A stretch of 64,000 nucleotides of DNA from Lutjanus erythropterus (taxonomy: Eukaryota > Chordata > Actinopteri > Lutjaniformes > Lutjanidae). Shown piece by piece: positions 12,228 to 24,718 of the stretch. Where the stretch lies: positions 40,742,015-40,806,014 of the forward strand of contig CM034594.1 of NCBI GenBank assembly GCA_020091685.1, written 5' to 3'. How positions within the stretch are numbered: the first letter of the stretch is position 1; each line of letters opens with the position of its first letter. The translations under genes were made by a program, and so were the position numbers. Under the pieces are notes generated by a model. That model was not told the origin of the DNA. It ran no database searches and saw only the letters and a program-made list of their open reading frames with translations.

Positions 12228-13396
12228 CAGAGGTGGGAAGTATTAAGTGCAAACACTTTGTTACTGTACTTAAGTAGATTTTTCAGTCATTACTTGTTAG
12301 TTTAGTTTTAATGCATTTGAGGGGAATTATTGATTATTTTTATTTTAAGTCATTGTGTGCTGCTTTCCCAACATCAGGATTGATTTCAACATAAATGGAT
12401 GGACAACAAGACAAAAACAAGACGCATAAGATTAATCAAGATGTTAACAACATAAAAGACATAACAGGACAAAAAACAGGACAGGACAAAAAAAAAAAGA
12501 AACATGATAAAAAAAAGACATGCAACAAGACAAAAAACATCTACAAGATGTAACAAGACAAAAACGATGTATTGAGACAAAAAAGAAATAAAAGATGTAA
12601 CAAAACAAAAAGTTGTAACAAGACAATGAAGACATAACAAAAGAAAAAAAAATTCATAACAGTACAAAAAAGACATAAGACAAAAAACACTTGAAAGACA
12701 CAACAAGACAAAAAAAGATGTTGCAATCCAAAAAAGACCTAATATAATGAAAATGATGTAGAAGACGTAACAAAAGAAATGTCAAGACATAAAAAGACAA
12801 AAAAAGATGTAACAAGACAAAAACATTTAAAAGACATAAAAGACAAAAAAAACCACTGCAAGATGAAAAAGATGTAACAAAAAGGATGTAACAAGACAAA
12901 AACAACGTAATGAGACAAAAAGAAATAAAAGACATAACAAAAGAACAAAGACATAACAAGACAAAAACACAAACACAAAAATTACATTACAAGATCAAAA
13001 AGACAATCTGACGTAAAAATGATGCAGAGACGAAACAAGACTAAAACAACATAACAACATGAAAACCATGTAGAAGACGTAAAATTACTAAACAAGATGA
13101 AAAAGATGTAATGTAAAAATTATGTAAAGACAAAATAAGGCTAAAACTATGTAACAATACGAAAACAATGTAGGAGATGTAATGAAACAAAAACAACATA
13201 AAGACGTAACAGACAGAGAGGGAGACTCTGGAGAAAAGTTGAGATTCAGTTTACACTGAAACATCCAGTAGAAATGTCCTTCAGAGGACGACTTTTTACT
13301 TTTATACTTTGAGAACATTTCAGAGCCTGAACTTATTCACTGTTACTAGAGTAGTTGAGAAGTTTAATCAGAACTTGTGCACTTTTGCCAACTTTG
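12228..13396. mobile_element. Non-autonomous hAT-like element with minisatellite core, copy A
   Basis: Starts CAGAGGTGGGAAGTATTAAG and ends GTGCACTTTTGCCAACTTTG. Flanking 8-mers CTGACTGT (12220-12227) and TTGACTGT (13397-13404) match at 7 of 8 positions, as expected for a hAT target duplication. Bases 12405-13205 are an A-rich array of variable units such as ACATAACAAGACAAAAA. The right flank carries AGGACGACTTTTTACTTTTA as in the other copies. The apparent Phe/Leu/Cys-rich frames on the minus strand are a by-product of the array. Confidence 0.88.
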
Positions 13397-13404
13397 TTGA
13401 CTGT

Positions 13405-14265
13405 AAGCCAAATAATGAATATCCAGCCTTAACTTACAAACTGATATCATGTCCTCAATTTGTTTCAACAGCGACTCTTTTAGCCTGAATATCAGGAGGC
13501 CACTGTACACAAAAACACACTATCATGTTCAAGTGGGTCCTGTCAGACTAAACTATTTGGAACGAGGCTACATTTACCGTGACAGTGATGCATTGCAGAA
13601 TGTGGTCAAATGATAAGGGAGTAACCTGAGATTTCACACACACACACACGAAGACAGACATGCATTCTTGTGCACCACTCACACACACATACAAACCCCT
13701 GACTACCTCCATGTTTAATACCGCAATGATTGGGTAATTGTGCGAGCCAGGTCTCTGTGGGGATGTTCCAGTTACAGTTAAACATTAATACTGGACAGCA
13801 GGCACACTGACAAGCTGACAGAGTTGGTGAAAAAAACGCAGAGCTCCTCTCATAGTCAATTAGAGCGAATACAGTTGAGAGAGGAGACAGTTGTGATAAA
13901 ATGTGCCGAGGTTTGTGTGCAGGCCTGGAGGAGGGAGTGAGGAGAGTTTCATGTTGACAGCCATGACTTCATCCAGTCTACATCTCCAGCCAGTGTGAAA
14001 CATCTTGAAGAATTTTCACTTCAGGTCCTGAAGAATGCAGCGGTGTTTCCCAGCGAGCACCAGCCAGGATTTCAACAATGAAACTCACATCTAAGGCGTC
14101 TATTTTCACCCTCTTTTTAACCTGCTAAAGTGTGGTCACAAAACATGTATTTGTTTAATCATTTGGATCATTTGTGCAGTTGTAGGTCGAAAAAGAGACA
14201 ATACCAACTAATGAGAACAGTGGTGCATTCAGGCTGTCTGATGGCACGTCCAATACGTGGCTTTT
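13405..14265. other. No gene recognised
   Basis: Short CA runs near 13638 and 13680; otherwise no signal. Confidence 0.45.
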
Positions 14266-14269
14266 ATCC

Positions 14270-15065
14270 ATTAGAGAGGGGCCTTAGCACTTTACCACAG
14301 TTTGTCTCCTGGAAGGGCACTTTAGAGGGCACTTTACCACAGTTTGTCCAATGGAAGGGCATCTTAGAGGGCACCTTATCACATTTTGTCCACTGGAAGG
14401 GCACTTTAGAGGGCACTTTATCAGATTTTGTCCACTAGAGGGGCAGAGTAGAGGGCACTTTACTGCATTTTGTCCACTGGAAGGGCACTTTAGAGAGCAC
14501 ATATCATATTTTGTCCACTAGAAGGGCACTTTGCAGGGCACTTTACTACATTTTGTCCACTGGAAGGGCACTTTAGAGGGCACTTTACCAGATTTTGTCC
14601 ACTGGAAGGGCATCTTAGAAGGCACCTTATCACATTTTGTCCACTAGAGGGGCAGTGTAGAGGGCACTTTATCATGTTTTGTCCACTGAAAAGGCATCCC
14701 AGGGGGCACCCTTTTCACATTTTGCCCACTAGAAGAGCACTTTAGAGAGCATTTACCACATTTCATTGACGAAAAGGGCACGTTTGAGGGCACTTTATCA
14801 CATTTTGTCCACTGCAAGGGCACCTGAGAAGGCGCTTTATCATGTTTTGTACACTGGAAGGGCACTTTAGGGGGCAAATTCTCACATTTTGTCAGCTACA
14901 AGGGCCCTTTAGAGGGCATTATACCATGTTTTGTCCACTGGAAGTTACGTTAGCGGGGACCCTTATCACATTCTGTCCACTCGAAGAGCATTTTAGAGAG
15001 CACTTACCACATTTTGTCCACTGCAAGGGCTGGAAGGGCACTTTATAGGGCACTTTACCATGTTT
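14270..15065. repeat. 42-bp minisatellite, about 18 units
   Basis: The unit reads roughly GGGCACTTTAGAGGGCACTT then TATCACATTTTGTCCACTGGAA. The TTTGTCC core recurs from about 14302 to 15015 with a mean spacing near 42 bp. Units differ at scattered positions. Because 42 is a multiple of three, open frames run along both strands and give a 14-residue Cys/Pro/Ser/Gly repeat on the minus strand. There is no start context, intron or family match to support a gene. Confidence 0.93.
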
Positions 15066-15069
15066 TATC

Positions 15070-17065
15070 ACATGTAACACACCATAATGGGAGAGGTTCT
15101 TAATGTAGAATAGAAAAAATGCAGTTCTTCTGTCTTGTATCACAACATTAGAACTGTCACAAATATTGATCTCTGAATGTATGGATGTGTCAGAGATGTT
15201 TCAAAGAGGTCAGAAATTGAAATGTACCAGTTTGGTCTTGAATCAGCCCAGATGAGCTGCTCACAAACCTAATACATAACTGAACTCTGTAAAAGAATCA
15301 TTTGAAGTGTTTCTGCGGCTGCAGCTATGCCATCCTATGAAATCTGAGTCCCGCTGTGGCCACAGGGTTGGTTTTCATGAGTTGGACCCCCTCTCTTTAG
15401 AGCCAGAGCCACTTGTCCTCTCCATTCACTGCTGCTTCAGAGGTTATTTGTGGTGTGCCATAATCCCCGACCACAAATCCCTGACTCCTTGAGTTAACTA
15501 GCTGCAATATGTCAAATCTCCACAAGATGTATTTGGTGTTGAGCTCTGCCCCAGTGTGCCTAAGCTTTTCTCTAATATGCTTCATTTACCACGAGTGTAT
15601 GCTCCTATATGACATAAGAGTCACTGTTTGATTATTTAGCTTTGATCAGCAATTTGTTGATAATACTGGAGTGGATCCAGATGCTTGTTCACTCTCTCTT
15701 TCTTTTTTTTTTCTCACATGAGCACAGACACACACACTTGATGGAGTTTGGCAGAGTTCACATGTGCAGTGGAGAAAAAAAAATCGATTCCCAAGAGCTC
15801 AGGACTTTCAAACAAGGAAACCCAACATAAAAGAAGAGCCAGTTATTGGTTCCAGCGCCTGAGGCCACACACAGTTCAAGGTCTTCATGTTCCTAAAGTG
15901 TTAGCACATTTTACACTGAACGTCTCACAAACGTCTGGAGATCTTTCATTTTCATATATCAAGATATATAGAGACTGTTTTGGTTTTCACATATATCTGA
16001 CTTTAAATGGTTGTAGAGGAGTTCAGAGGGATGCTTCCATAAATATTGGCGGTGTAAAATGCAGTAAACTGGACATTTTTGACAGTTTGGTGCAGCTATT
16101 TCTTTTCACTTAATCATAACATTTAGGGAGGTTACTTTGAGGTTATTTATAACACTACTCACTACATCATTCTCCATTAAAGTTTGTGTAAAGAGCAATA
16201 AATGTGTGCTCTGAGTTTATCACACCACAGAAACATGTTATTAACCACCCAGCCAAATTTGATTAAAAAAGAAAAATGATGTCTCAAAATCATGAAGAAA
16301 TGAGTAGTTTTCTCTGCTCGGGGGGCTCTGGGTTTTATGTCCCCCAAAGTTGAAGTTGGGAGTGCAGCAACCCCCAAGTTTTGATGCAAAGCAAGAAAAA
16401 ATGCAGTTGTAAAATTGCCATAGACTAATAAATTTAATTGCCATTTGACAGGACAGGAAAATAAATTAAAGCATGTGCTATATTATTCTTAAGATTTAAT
16501 TTTCCTGCGGGCTGGTGTGTGTGTTGCTCTTAAACATCTCTGATCATTAATGCACTTCATACAGTAACTTGTGTCTCTACCATCTGAATTAGACACACAA
16601 CACGATGTCTGCCACCAGCTTTGCGTGGAAATACTTCAACATATCTGACAAGGAAGATGCAAATTGCATTTCATCCCTCCAGTGTGCTGCACTGGAGGGA
16701 TAAAACGCACTGGACTGAGGCTTGCTGTGACATTTGAAATCTCAGACAAAATTCCCAAAGCTTCAAAAACACTTTACTTATACTTTACTTTTAACTTTGA
16801 GCGATCATGAACTTTATTGAGAATGCTATGTAGGACATTGAAGCACGCACGGTGTGATCCCTCAGCATCTGAATGTGAACAGACGGTGGAATCGACTTGT
16901 TTTAACAAATTTAGTTTGTTTAAAATATGAATAATTGTAAAATCTCACTTCCACAAAGCTGTTCAGTCAGGCAGCGACAGATCACAAGCTGAAGTTGGCA
17001 TTTCATCCTCACATGTAGCCACAGCAAAGGTCAAGCTGCACACAGCATGCAGAGTTTATATTATG
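15070..17065. other. No gene; one dispersed repeat at 16180-16330
   Basis: The only recognised element is the repeat shared with 9605-9700. CACTGGAGGGATAAA at 16680-16700 forms a short local inverted repeat with TCCCTCCAGTG just before it. No coding sequence recognised. Confidence 0.5.
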
Positions 17066-17413
17066 TCCATCAGTGTTGGGAAAGTTCACTTTCTACATGA
17101 ACTAGTTCAAAGTTCAGTTCAGAAATTTTAAAATGAACTAGTTCAGTTCATAGTTCATAATTCAACATTTTTGAACTAAGTTCACAGTTCCAAACATGAA
17201 CTAGTTCATAGTTCTTTTTTTTTCAATATGTTGCTGTGAGCTATTATTTTTCAAAATTATTGCCACAGCCCATATAGAACCACAGACAGCAATTATTTTA
17301 TCAGTTTTAACGTTGGAGTGTCTTTTGATTTTTTATTCGCTTGCACATACCTTGAAAGGCTACCCGGGTGCTTGAGTTCAATGTGCCGTTTCAGGTTTGC
17401 TGTTGATGTAACT

Positions 17414-18574
17414 CAGGGGTGTCAAACTCAATCACAGAAGGGGCCAAAATTTAAAACACAGTCTAAGTCGCGGGCTAAACAGGATTAACATTTATTAAAC
17501 TGTCTAAAACTGACTGTTTTATTCAGAAATATGAATGTGAACAGCCAGACTGCAACAATTTTTTCCTCAATAAAATAAATAAGATTTAAATTTTTTTTTT
17601 TTCTTCAACAATTACAAAGGAAAATGAGAATATTTCAGCTCAGAATATTTAAGGTCACATATTCAGGTGGGGGTTACATTTGAAAATGCTTGCTTTTTGT
17701 CTGCACACAAGATATCGCACACTTTAATCATGCAAACCCTCAATGGCACTGCATTTGACATAAAAATATGCTCATATAATAATATTACAAACCCATCAGT
17801 CCATCAGGTACAGATGATCATATTGACCTGCTCAATTTAACATTAAGGCCAAAACGCACTGAGAACTTCAATAGAAAAGTCAACTGTAGCTTCTATGATG
17901 AACTGCAGGCTTCAGATTTAAAATTTAAACACCACAGAACCAGCAGTATTTTATGAAAAGGTTAAACTGCACACTGACACACACTGAGGAGATGAAGAGG
18001 AGAGACAGAGTCTGGACTCTTCATCATGACTTACAATAATGCAGCAATTAAGTATTTAAAAGTACACAAATCAGACTTGGAGTAAAAAAATCGCGCACCA
18101 CATAAGTGTACATTAATATTATGATTCATGATCATAAAAAGTTTTTAATATATCAAGTCAACACATCTGTCCATATTCTCTCTCTCTCTCTCTCTCTCTG
18201 TCTCCCTCTCTCTCTCTCTCTCTCTCTGCTGTGGGTCAGTCTTTTGTTTATTTTTACCTGGTTTCAGGTGGAGCTGCAGTTCATCTCCCTCCTCATATAC
18301 TTGTGTTTTCTTTGCACTGAGTCAGTTGCCTAAACAGACAAACCTGTTTACATTGTCATTTGACAGAAGCTCACATCTTCGCGACTGCAAACTGATTTAT
18401 TTCTGGAGTTGCGTGGCAGCTGACGCAGTGCATTGTGGGATTTGTAGTATGAGTGGTGGGAGTGCTATTTACCAACGGGCCATTCATAATAGACACGTGA
18501 AATTATCTCGCGGGTCGTATATAATTGAATCACGGGCCAGATGTGGCCCGCGGGCCTTGAGTTTGACACATGTG
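17414..18574. mobile_element. hAT-family MITE nested inside the outer hAT element
   Basis: Left end CAGGGGTGTCAAACTCAATC, right end CCTTGAGTTTGACACATGTG. Flanking 8-mers ATGTAACT are identical on both sides (17406-17413 and 18575-18582). This dates it as the younger of the two insertions. It holds a CT-rich microsatellite at 18178-18227. No transposase coding sequence was recognised. Confidence 0.92.
18178..18227. repeat. (TC)n microsatellite
   Basis: Two runs of TC dinucleotides broken by TGTCTCCC; one strand is pure pyrimidine over most of the length. Confidence 0.95.
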
Positions 18575-19389
18575 ATGTAACTGATGTGCAGAGTTGCCTT
18601 TTGAAACCTGGCAGGCAAAGTTTGCACAAAAATGTAAGATTTTTCCCATTGCAATCCTCACCAACCTTCTCATAAAACTGTTTTAAATGATCATATGAAG
18701 AGACTGAGGTAGTGCTGCTGCTACATGTTGCTGTTGTTGTCGCCTCCATGCTGCTTTGTGTTTTCATGATGCATGCGGCGGTGCGACACTGTGGTGGCTG
18801 GTGTTGCCAGATTGGGTGTTTTTCTGTTACATATTAAGGCCTGTTTACGGTGTGTTTTAGCCGGGATTTCGCCTGGAAGGCTCTACAGAAATCTGGCGCC
18901 CTATTGAACGAAGTTAAATTTAGAGAGCGTGCCGTTCACAGACATCAGAATGAACGTGTTCACAGTAACGTTCATCAGGCAGACATACTGTACGTTCAGT
19001 TCACGTTCGCCCAAAATATGAACGAGTTCATGAACTATCGTTCATTGAACGCGTTCAGGCACAACACTGATGTCCAAAATAATGTTGATTAATGTTGAAA
19101 TGACGTTCTTCTGCTTTAATATCAATTATCAATACCACTGGATAAAACACTAAAGTGATCAGGTTTGGAGCCCGCATACACTGGGATCGTGTGCTGCTGT
19201 TCCCAGGATAGAAAATGTGTATTTTCAGGAAAATATTAATCCCTACCCCTCACCACATCACACCTTAATGTTATATAGGCCAACATTGTTTGACCACCCA
19301 ATGTTCAACTCAAGTGGATGCCCATGCACTCCACTGTCTTGGTGTCAAACACAACTACACCTGAAAAAACGACCTGAAACATGAACACT

Positions 19390-19530
19390 CTGCCTAGCAG
19401 CTTTATTGGACATGTCCAGACATGTTAGAGCCACCAGAGCCAGAGGACGGTGACAGGATGATGTTTTTTTTCCCTCTGTGTCGGGTTGCTGGAACTGAGG
19501 TGAGCTGAAGTGAAGTGCAGGGCTAAGACG
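19390..19530 (+). repeat. Dispersed repeat shared with 9735-9880
   Basis: Same ordered blocks as the left copy, including GGACATGTCCAGACATGTTA and AGCCAGAGGACGGTGACAGG. Confidence 0.8.
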
Positions 19531-19867
19531 TGACAACACATCCTCCATTTTCATTCATGTCAACGCTGAGAATAAAAAGCTAGTGAACTGGTGTTTGAGC
19601 GCAGGAAAATGTTTGTGTTGCTTGGCAACAGGTCAGTTTCAATCAGATCCTACAGCCTTGTGCCTATGACCAAATCATAGCTGTGCTGATATTCAGTACA
19701 ACCGCACTCCGTCTCCTGTGATATTGTTTTGCAGCTACTGTCAGAGAACATCAGGTCTCTCCTGTAGTATATTAACATATTATTATGCCTATCTCTCATG
19801 GTGATGACCCACTGGCAGATGCAGACATAAAATACAATGCTTTTCAAAATGGACACGTTCACTGGGC

Positions 19868-20110
19868 AAAATAAGAAAACTCTCAGGCCCCCTTTGTAAG
19901 TTAACTAGAAGCTAAATTACAGCCATTTCCAGTTCTTGGCAATTAGCTACCTCATTATGCTAACTGCTCAAATAGCTGAACATGCAACACTTAGCAACCA
20001 AGCTTAATCTCAACTGTTAGATGACTTTTTATTCATGAAACCTCATAGGAAACAACATTGCTGGGATTCATACAGGCCATATGAGGGTTTCAAGTTGACA
20101 AAGTCAGACA
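19868..20110 (+). repeat. Dispersed repeat shared with 37405-37620
   Basis: Shared ordered blocks: TTGTAAGTTAACTAGA, AGCCATTT, TATGCTAA, AAGCTTAAT and GGAAACAACATTGCTGGG, same strand. Divergence is high. Confidence 0.75.
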
Positions 20111-20215
20111 GGATATATACTGATAGACTGTATATTAGCTTCAAAGTAGTTAATGGAAACACACTGATTTATATTTGACTTTAAATAATCCACTCAAGCC
20201 TTGAGCAACAATTTG

Positions 20216-21090
20216 CGGACATGGCAAAAATACACAATTCTACTCAAGTAGAAGTACAGATTTGTGGGGGAAAAAAAGACTCGTCAAAGAAAAAGTACTG
20301 ATTCAACATCTTTACTGCAGTAAAAGTGAAAAAGTACAGGCTCTGAAATGTACTTTAAGTATGAAAGGAAATAGTCATCCACCGAAGGACATTTCTACTG
20401 ACTGTTTCTGTGCAAAGTCAACTGAACCAAACCTTTTCTCTGTAGTCTTGTGGTATGTGTGGTAGTCTTTTTTTGTTGTTTTCATTTTGTTACGTTCTTT
20501 ATGTTTTGTTGCTTCTTTCTCGTTGTTTTCATCCATCTTTTTAAGTATTTGACAGTTTTCATCTTTTTCAGTCTTTTACTTCATTTCTGTCTTGTTCCAT
20601 CTTCTTACTTTTTTTTTGTCTCATTATGTCTTGTCACGTCTTTTACATTTCATCATATTATGTCCTCTTTATCTTTTGCATTCTCTGTCTTTTTATGACT
20701 TTTTTTTTGTTTTCGTCTTTCTCGTTGTCTTTTTATGTTATTTTCTTGTTGCATCTTTTATGTCATTTTAATCTTATAACATCTTGTTGTGTCCTTCACA
20801 TACTTCGTTTCTCACCAGTTTTATTTAGGTTGAAATCAGTCTTGATGTTGCGAAGGTGGTGCACAATGATGCAAAATAAAAAACAGTCAATAATTCCCCG
20901 CAAATGCATTAAAACTAAAGTCACAAGCCTGTTTTGAAAATGTAAGTACAGACATTTGTGTTAAAAATGTAGGGAGTAAAAGTAAAAAGTTGTCAGAAAA
21001 ATAAATTCTCAATTAAAATTTAATTAAGATACCTGAAAAACGTACTTTAGAACAGTAACAAAGTACTTGTACTTAGTTACTTCCCACCTG
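20216..21090. mobile_element. Non-autonomous hAT-like element with minisatellite core, copy E (inverted)
   Basis: Opposite orientation to the other copies: starts CGGACATGGCAAAAATACAC and ends GTACTTAGTTACTTCCCACC plus TG. Flanking 8-mers ACAATTTG (20208-20215) and ACAATTTA (21091-21098) match at 7 of 8. The core 20455-20810 is the T-rich complement of the ACAAGAC array. Confidence 0.87.
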
Positions 21091-21099
21091 ACAATTTAT

Positions 21100-23930
21100 C
21101 AGAAACACAATTACAGAAAACAAAAGGCTGAACCTGCTACAGACAAAGTTAGTGAATATGGTTTTACTTTGGATCCCGCTCAGTTCCCGTCCCAGTTGAA
21201 CTAAGCGGTCCAGTGTGTGGCATGAGGCTGCTTTTAAGACGTCAGTGATTAATGGTCTGTGTGAAAGTCCTCTGCTGTGCTGGTTACATCACTCCGTTTC
21301 TCCGTCTCCTTACAACATCATACCTGATACCTTGTCAAACCAAAAAGATCATGTCACCAGCATCGGCCTAGTGTTTCATATGTTTTAGTATGGCACTCTT
21401 TGATCCAATGCTGACAGCATAATGCTGTCAGCATTGAAAACAGACTCTGTGCATAGCATGAGAACACCCCTCATAAAAAGAGCCTTTTACTGTGTGTGTG
21501 TATGCAGCATTGACCGCATGTTTTCCTCACTCTGCCGTGTTGTTAAAATGTTATGACAAACACACTCACACACACACAGAGCAATTTATGAGCATGGCTA
21601 TACTGTATGTGCTCGCTTCCTGCAGGTGAAAAAAATGAAAGCGTTATGTAATACAGCTCAGCTCTGTGATTTAGATAGAGGTCCTCTGCTGAGAGATCAA
21701 AACCAGTGATTCATACAAAAAAGTTGTCAGCTTTTGGCAAAGTAGAAGAAAAGAAAGCATGACCGAAGCTTCTAACCGTAACAAAGCCTAAATGTGCGGC
21801 TGAGGTTCAGTTGTAGGTGATAGTTTGAACTGGAGATAACCAAGGTTCAGACTGGGTTTGTCAAAACAACACAAGACACCTGATGAGTGATTCTGATAGA
21901 CTTGATAGATGGGATGGAGAGCTCAGCACAGCTAACTGACCATGTCATAAACCCCTCCCCCGAACAGCTGTTATCCAATCATAGTCGGTGTAACTGAGTC
22001 TTTTTTTAGTATGTTTTCCTGAAGCTAACTCCAGACTAGAGACCAAACTGGAGTCACAAATCTGATCACTTTAGATTTGACAAATTCAAAGACTTGCAAG
22101 ACTTGGTATGGTCCAGTTGGCCATTTATTTAGCAGCTCAGCTTCAGCCGCCACATCTTTTGCACAGGCTCGGCCAGATGTCCTTACAACATACTTAACTT
22201 GAACGACCATGGATAGCTGATTAAGAATTAGTGGGTAAAGAGAGAGGGGGAGGAGAGAAAGACAGTTAGGGATGAATGACACATAAGATAGTCTCCCTGA
22301 CTGAACTTACACTGAACAACAACTACTAGAACAGCCATGAGGGGTCATTTTGACCTTTTACTTCCAAGTAAGTACCAGACTATATTACCGATAGTGATTA
22401 AATTACACCAAAATATACATTTTGTAAAATGTAGTTATATATTTATTCATATGCATGTCATCACGTCATCATGTCATCAATTCAAATTTTAGATTCATCT
22501 AGAATTACTCAGCGAGAAACATTTAATATTAATTATAACAAATTTCCACCAAGAACGATCACAAACATAATCATAGCTTATGGGAAAATGCTGGAAATGT
22601 GAAAGAAAATAAAACAAACAGAAAAAAGTTGGAACCATTGCTAATTGTAATAAGTAAGGGTTTGAGAGCTTTACACAAAATTTCAGTGAGTTATAAGTAA
22701 AGACAAAGTGTTATAACCATCCCTGGTCTCCCCTACTTTTTTTTTTAATTGAGTCTAATTAATTAATTATTTGTATTTTAATGTTTGGAAATTGGAAAGA
22801 AGGACCACTTGTGAGGTTTTGTTGACAGACAGTGATAGTTGCCAAGCAACCAAGATGCATCTCCCACTGTGCAAAAAGTAACAATATAACAGTGGCAATT
22901 TCCGTGTGGTTAGTATGAACACCTATGGCTGAAACAGGCAAAAATTATGACATTCTCTTTGCCTTTTTGTAATATATGTATAAAAAACATTTTAAATGAA
23001 AATACAGACCCTTTTAGGAAACATCAGATACCAGCAGTGGTGCATTTTTCATTCAAAAACCAAAATCGATTGTCTATCTCTGTCTGAAATGAAGAACAGG
23101 ACTTATTGAACGGTCAGTTAAGCTGCCAGGCGTTATTGAAGCGCTCTCAGCAGAAGGGAGGAGAATACATTTCATTACTTTATTTCTGTCAGTGCTTTCC
23201 TGTGTGTGTGTGTTAGATGTCGTCCAGATTGCTTCTCCTTCGGCTGACCGCCTCGCTGTGAGACCGTCCTCTGAAACGTTGCCTCCCTTCAGAGAGGCTC
23301 ATCAGCACGGGCCGAGCCGCTCTAGTGTAAACTTGTTAAGCAAACACAGCGTGTTGTGATGAAAACCATGCTGTCTCACTCCACGCCTTTACAGGATAAT
23401 AACAGTCAGCGTTGTTACAGCTGAGGAATAGCTCTCACTCTGATTCTTCCTTTCCTTTCTTCCTTTCCCTCTCCTTAAAACTTTCCCCTACTTTCCTCCT
23501 CACCCACTTTTCCCTCCAGTCCAGTTCACAGTTTGAACATGCTATGGCTGTTAGCCAAAGTGGGGCAGAGGCCACTCTGTGGGATCAAAGCCCACTGGCA
23601 TCTTCAGCGGATTCCTGCCATCCATCGGGTCCATCTCCTTCAGATAACAAAAGGCGTTTTTGTTGTGCGAGAGCAAGCAAGCGTTTAAAATGTGCAAAGT
23701 CTCTGTGGGGCAAGTGAATCGCTCATTGTTGGCGTCTTCAGCAGGACGGCAGCCTGGATCCCAAAGGTGCTGCTCTCACTTTTTCAGGAACCTGACCTTT
23801 GCTAACCAGCTGGGATCACTGTAGCACCTCTGAATGTACAACTCTGTCACAATCTATGCAGCAGCTACATGAAGGAAAGTGTGTGTTTTGGAAAAGTTTG
23901 TAATGTCTCAAGGTATTTTATCCTGATGGT
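21100..23930. other. No gene recognised; one perfect short palindrome
   Basis: A minus-strand frame at 22025-22282 has no recognised family. Short CA runs occur near 21560. Nothing else could be supported. Confidence 0.45.
21406..21436. repeat. Perfect hairpin, 14-bp arms
   Basis: CAATGCTGACAGCA and TGCTGTCAGCATTG are exact inverse copies separated by TAA. No flanking element boundaries were found. Confidence 0.9.
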
Positions 23931-23937
23931 ATACAAG

Positions 23938-24718
23938 CAGAGATAGAAAGTAACTGGTGTCTGTATTTATTTTTCTGATAACTTTTTACTTTTTTACGTA
24001 CTTTACTACTTACATTTTAACAAAAATGCCTGTACTTTCTGCTCATTACATTTTCAAAACAGGCTCATTACTTTACCTGTAATGCTCAAACGACAGAAAA
24101 AGACAACAAGACAACATCAAAGTTAAAGATGTAAGACAAAAACAACACAACACAATGAAAAGAAAAGAAAAATTCCTTAAAAGACAAGACGAAAAAGGCA
24201 TAACACAATAAAAACAACACACAAGACAAAAATAACATAACAGATGCAATAAGATGAAATATTACATAACAAGAAGAAAATTACATAAAAATGTAACAAG
24301 ACAAAAAGGATGTAACAAGACTTAACAATATGAAAACGACATAACAAGATTAAAACTACATTAAAGGCAAAACATGACAAAAATGAAGTAAAAGACATAA
24401 CAAGACAAAAACAACGTTACAAGACCAAAACAAGACAGAAGATATAACAGCCGTAAGAAGACGAAAATGACATTCAAGATGTAACAGGACAAAAAAGACA
24501 GAGAGGGAGACTCAAGCTTGGAGACAAGGTGAGGTTCAGTTAACTCTGCAGAGGACAACTTTTTACTTTTATACTCTGAGTACACTTCAGAGTCTGTAAA
24601 TTTTCACTTTTACTTGAGTAAAGAAGTTGAATCAAAACTTCTACTTTTACCAGAGTAACTTTTACATTTTCTTTTACTTCTGCTTGAGTACAGAATGTGT
24701 GTTCTTTTGCCATCTCTG
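23938..24718. mobile_element. Non-autonomous hAT-like element with minisatellite core, copy B
   Basis: Starts CAGAGATAGAAAGTAACTGG and ends GTGTTCTTTTGCCATCTCTG. Flanks TATACAAG (23930-23937) and CATGCAAG (24719-24726) match at 6 of 8. Core 24090-24500 is the A-rich ACAAGAC array. The right flank keeps the ACTTTTTACTTTTATACT block. Confidence 0.82.

Larger units (their letters stand above)
17351..18767 (-). pseudogene. BED zinc finger of a hAT transposase, split by insertion
   Basis: From the ATG at 18767 the minus strand reads a Ser/Thr-rich leader, then YEKVGED, FLCKLCLPGFK and LCTSVTS up to the target site at 18575. Past the nested element the same frame resumes at 17413 with TANLKRHIELKHPGSLSRY and reaches a possible GTATGT donor at 17350. 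C-x2-C followed by H-x4-H is the BED finger pattern of hAT transposases. The insertion separates the zinc-binding Cys pair from the His pair by 1.17 kb. The segment is a dead coding piece. Confidence 0.85.
17071..19069 (-). mobile_element. hAT-family element encoding a BED zinc finger (outer element)
   Basis: Left end CAGTGTTGGGAAAGTTCACT, right end GCGTTCAGGCACAACACTG. Flanking 8-mers ATGTCCAT (17063-17070) and ATGTCCAA (19070-19077) match at 7 of 8. Subterminal regions are packed with GAACTAGTTCA and GAACG/CGTTC motifs on both sides, plausible transposase-binding repeats. The minus strand encodes the start of a hAT-type transposase. No DDE catalytic or dimerisation region is present, so it is a deletion derivative. 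A second hAT element sits inside it. Confidence 0.9.

Noticed and set aside
12386-13318. Phe/Leu/Cys-rich minus-strand frames that look like membrane proteins
   Set aside because: They are the complement of an A-rich minisatellite; the same pattern appears at 20450-20820, 24177-24585, 45539-45727, 58623-58991 and 62078-62760.
14270-15065. Possible CRISPR-like array
   Set aside because: Units are contiguous with scattered changes and no unique spacers, in a vertebrate genome.
22025-22282. Minus-strand frame of 85 codons as a possible exon
   Set aside because: No clear splice sites, no family resemblance, and ordinary AT-rich surroundings.
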